Shown in pieces: positions 6,080 through 7,096 of a stretch of DNA of 7,096 bases. A program made the position numbers and the translations under genes. The notes beneath the pieces were generated by a model that saw nothing but the letters and a program-made list of their open reading frames with translations, searched no databases and was not told the origin of the DNA. The stretch's first letter is position 1, and every line of letters starts with the position of its first letter. This DNA comes from Clostridia bacterium (GTDB taxonomy: Bacteria; Bacillota; Clostridia; Oscillospirales; CAG-272), in the NCBI GenBank assembly GCA_017648425.1, contig JAGCJD010000182.1, positions 1 through 7,096 of the forward strand, written 5' to 3'.

Positions 6080-6811
6080 ATGGATTTTTTTCTCAAATTA
6101 AAGAACGATTTTATTCTTAACTTCGTTGATGACAGCCGTTGGAAATGGCTACTTGACGGACTAAAAAATACTCTTATTATTACTTTTTTTGCTCTGTTAA
6201 TGGGCCTTGCTATCGGTATAGTTATAGCTATTATCCGTTCAACCTTTGATAAGAATAGAGAAATATATAAAAAAAGAGGCGGTCTTTTTTATTGCTTTTG
6301 GTGGATAATAAATGCAATATCAAACCTATATTTGACTGTTGTCAGAGGAACGCCTGTAGTCGTACAGCTTCTTATTTCTTATTTTATAATATTTGCATCA
6401 TCAAGAAACGGAACAATGGTAGCTATATTTGCATTCGGATTAAACTCCGGAGCATATGTTGCCGAAATAATACGAGGCGGAATAATGTCTATCGACAACG
6501 GACAATTTGAGGCAGGCCGCTCTGTCGGATTTAATTATGTTCAGACTATGATATACATAATAATTCCTCAGGTATTTAAATCCATTCTCCCTACTCTTTG
6601 TAACGAGTTTATAGTTTTAATTAAGGAAACTTCTGTCGCCGGATATGTAGGAATAGCAGATCTTACAAAGGCAGGAGAAAGAATACGCGGAGTAACCTTC
6701 TCTGCATTTATGCCCCTTATAGCTGTTGCTGTCATATATCTGGTAGTTGTCATTATTTTGACGCAGCTTGTTAAAATACTCGAGAGGAATTTGCGTAAAA
6801 ATGAAAGATAG
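6080..6811 (+). CDS. Amino acid ABC transporter permease (HisM/GlnP type)
   Basis: This 243-residue integral membrane protein would form the channel of the importer. A hydrophobic segment at about 28-52 is followed by a charged loop (53-68), then hydrophobic segments around 70-88, 92-107, 112-130, 160-182 and 207-232. The number of true membrane spans, usually five in this family, cannot be fixed by eye. Family motifs are clear: RGTPVVVQL (89-97), SGAYVAEIIRGGI (123-135) and the EAA loop starting at E144-A145 with its conserved G150 (EAGRSVGFNYVQTMIYIIIPQ), which docks on the ATPase. The HisM/GlnP type is specific for polar amino acids; the exact substrate is unknown. Only one permease gene is present, so the channel is probably a homodimer. 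The last 11 bases overlap the start of the ATPase gene. Confidence 0.93.
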   Translation: MDFFLKLKNDFILNFVDDSRWKWLLDGLKNTLIITFFALLMGLAIGIVIAIIRSTFDKNREIYKKRGGLFYCFWWIINAISNLYLTVVRGTPVVVQLLISYFIIFASSRNGTMVAIFAFGLNSGAYVAEIIRGGIMSIDNGQFEAGRSVGFNYVQTMIYIIIPQVFKSILPTLCNEFIVLIKETSVAGYVGIADLTKAGERIRGVTFSAFMPLIAVAVIYLVVVIILTQLVKILERNLRKNER

Positions 6812-7096
6812 TCAAAATATAATCATTGAAACCAAAGACCTTAAAAAGCACTACAAAGGGCACAATATAAAAGCGCTCGATGGTGTTGATCTTAAAGTCA
6901 AAAAAGGCGAGGTCGTTGTTATAATAGGACCATCAGGAAGTGGAAAATCAACCTATTTAAGGTCACTTAATCTTATGGAAATGCCTTCATCGGGAACAAT
7001 TATTTTTGATGGGGTAGATATTACACAGAAGAAGATTAACATAAACCATTATAGACAGAAAATGGCAATGGTGTTCCAGCACTTTAATCTTTTTCC
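6801..7096 (+). CDS. Amino acid ABC transporter ATP-binding protein (GlnQ/HisP type), N-terminal part cut by window edge
   Basis: The ATG at 6801 opens a frame that runs 98 codons to the window end, overlapping the permease stop by 11 nt in a different frame. The visible part has an A-loop tyrosine (Y18), Walker A GPSGSGKST (43-51) and the Q-loop MVFQHFNLFP starting at 90 (Q93), the typical start of the amino acid importer ATPases. The cassette hydrolyses ATP on the cytoplasmic face and drives the permease. The signature LSGGQ, Walker B and H-loop lie beyond the window. A purine-rich AGAGGA (6783-6788) inside the permease gene is a modest Shine-Dalgarno site 12 nt away, so translational coupling with the permease is likely. 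The order binding protein, permease, ATPase is common in Firmicutes. A glnQ-like symbol is not given because the substrate is unknown. Confidence 0.93.
   Translation, partial: MKDSQNIIIETKDLKKHYKGHNIKALDGVDLKVKKGEVVVIIGPSGSGKSTYLRSLNLMEMPSSGTIIFDGVDITQKKININHYRQKMAMVFQHFNLF

Noticed and set aside
6292..6510. Plus-strand 72-codon frame inside the permease gene
   Set aside because: It is an alternate frame of a well-supported permease, with a cysteine- and arginine-rich product resembling no known protein.

Overview
The window looks like a chromosomal segment of a low-GC Gram-positive bacterium, most likely a member of the Clostridia. The evidence is AT-rich intergenic DNA, strong AGGAGG-type ribosome binding sites, consensus TTGACA/TATAAT promoters, a Bacillus/Clostridium-type SOS box (GAAC-N4-GTTC), and protein sequences of Firmicutes character. 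The genus cannot be fixed from sequence reading alone.

Left part (1-5020): a DNA-damage locus. The first 44 bases hold the start of a minus-strand gene whose first 14 residues (MRNFIIHSDLNNFF) match the N-terminus of Y-family translesion polymerases (DinB/Pol IV type). Its promoter is nearly perfect and the predicted transcription start falls on an 18-bp perfect palindrome containing a LexA box. Facing away from it are uvrB and uvrA, complete and apparently intact, 8 nt apart and probably one operon. UvrA and UvrB locate and verify bulky DNA lesions for nucleotide excision repair; the incision nuclease UvrC is not in this window. The uvrB promoter I can identify is an extended -10 element about 90 bp from the LexA box, so direct LexA control of uvrBA is uncertain.

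Middle (5021-5161): a 141-bp spacer with an imperfect hairpin lacking a U-tract, a duplicated ATTGACAAAA, and a strong sigma-A-type promoter.

Right part (5162-7096): a polar amino acid ABC importer operon in the order lipoprotein binding protein, stable intergenic hairpin, permease, ATPase. The ATPase start overlaps the permease end by 11 nt, and the ATPase is cut by the window edge after 98 codons. The binding protein would capture an amino acid outside the membrane, the permease would form the channel, and the ATPase would power transport. The hairpin after the binding-protein gene probably makes its product more abundant than the membrane parts.

I see no RNA genes, CRISPR arrays, insertion sequences, phage genes or attachment sites. 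The genes are well-known housekeeping families. I found no evidence of an undescribed system; the most informative signals are the divergent SOS architecture and the regulatory hairpins.
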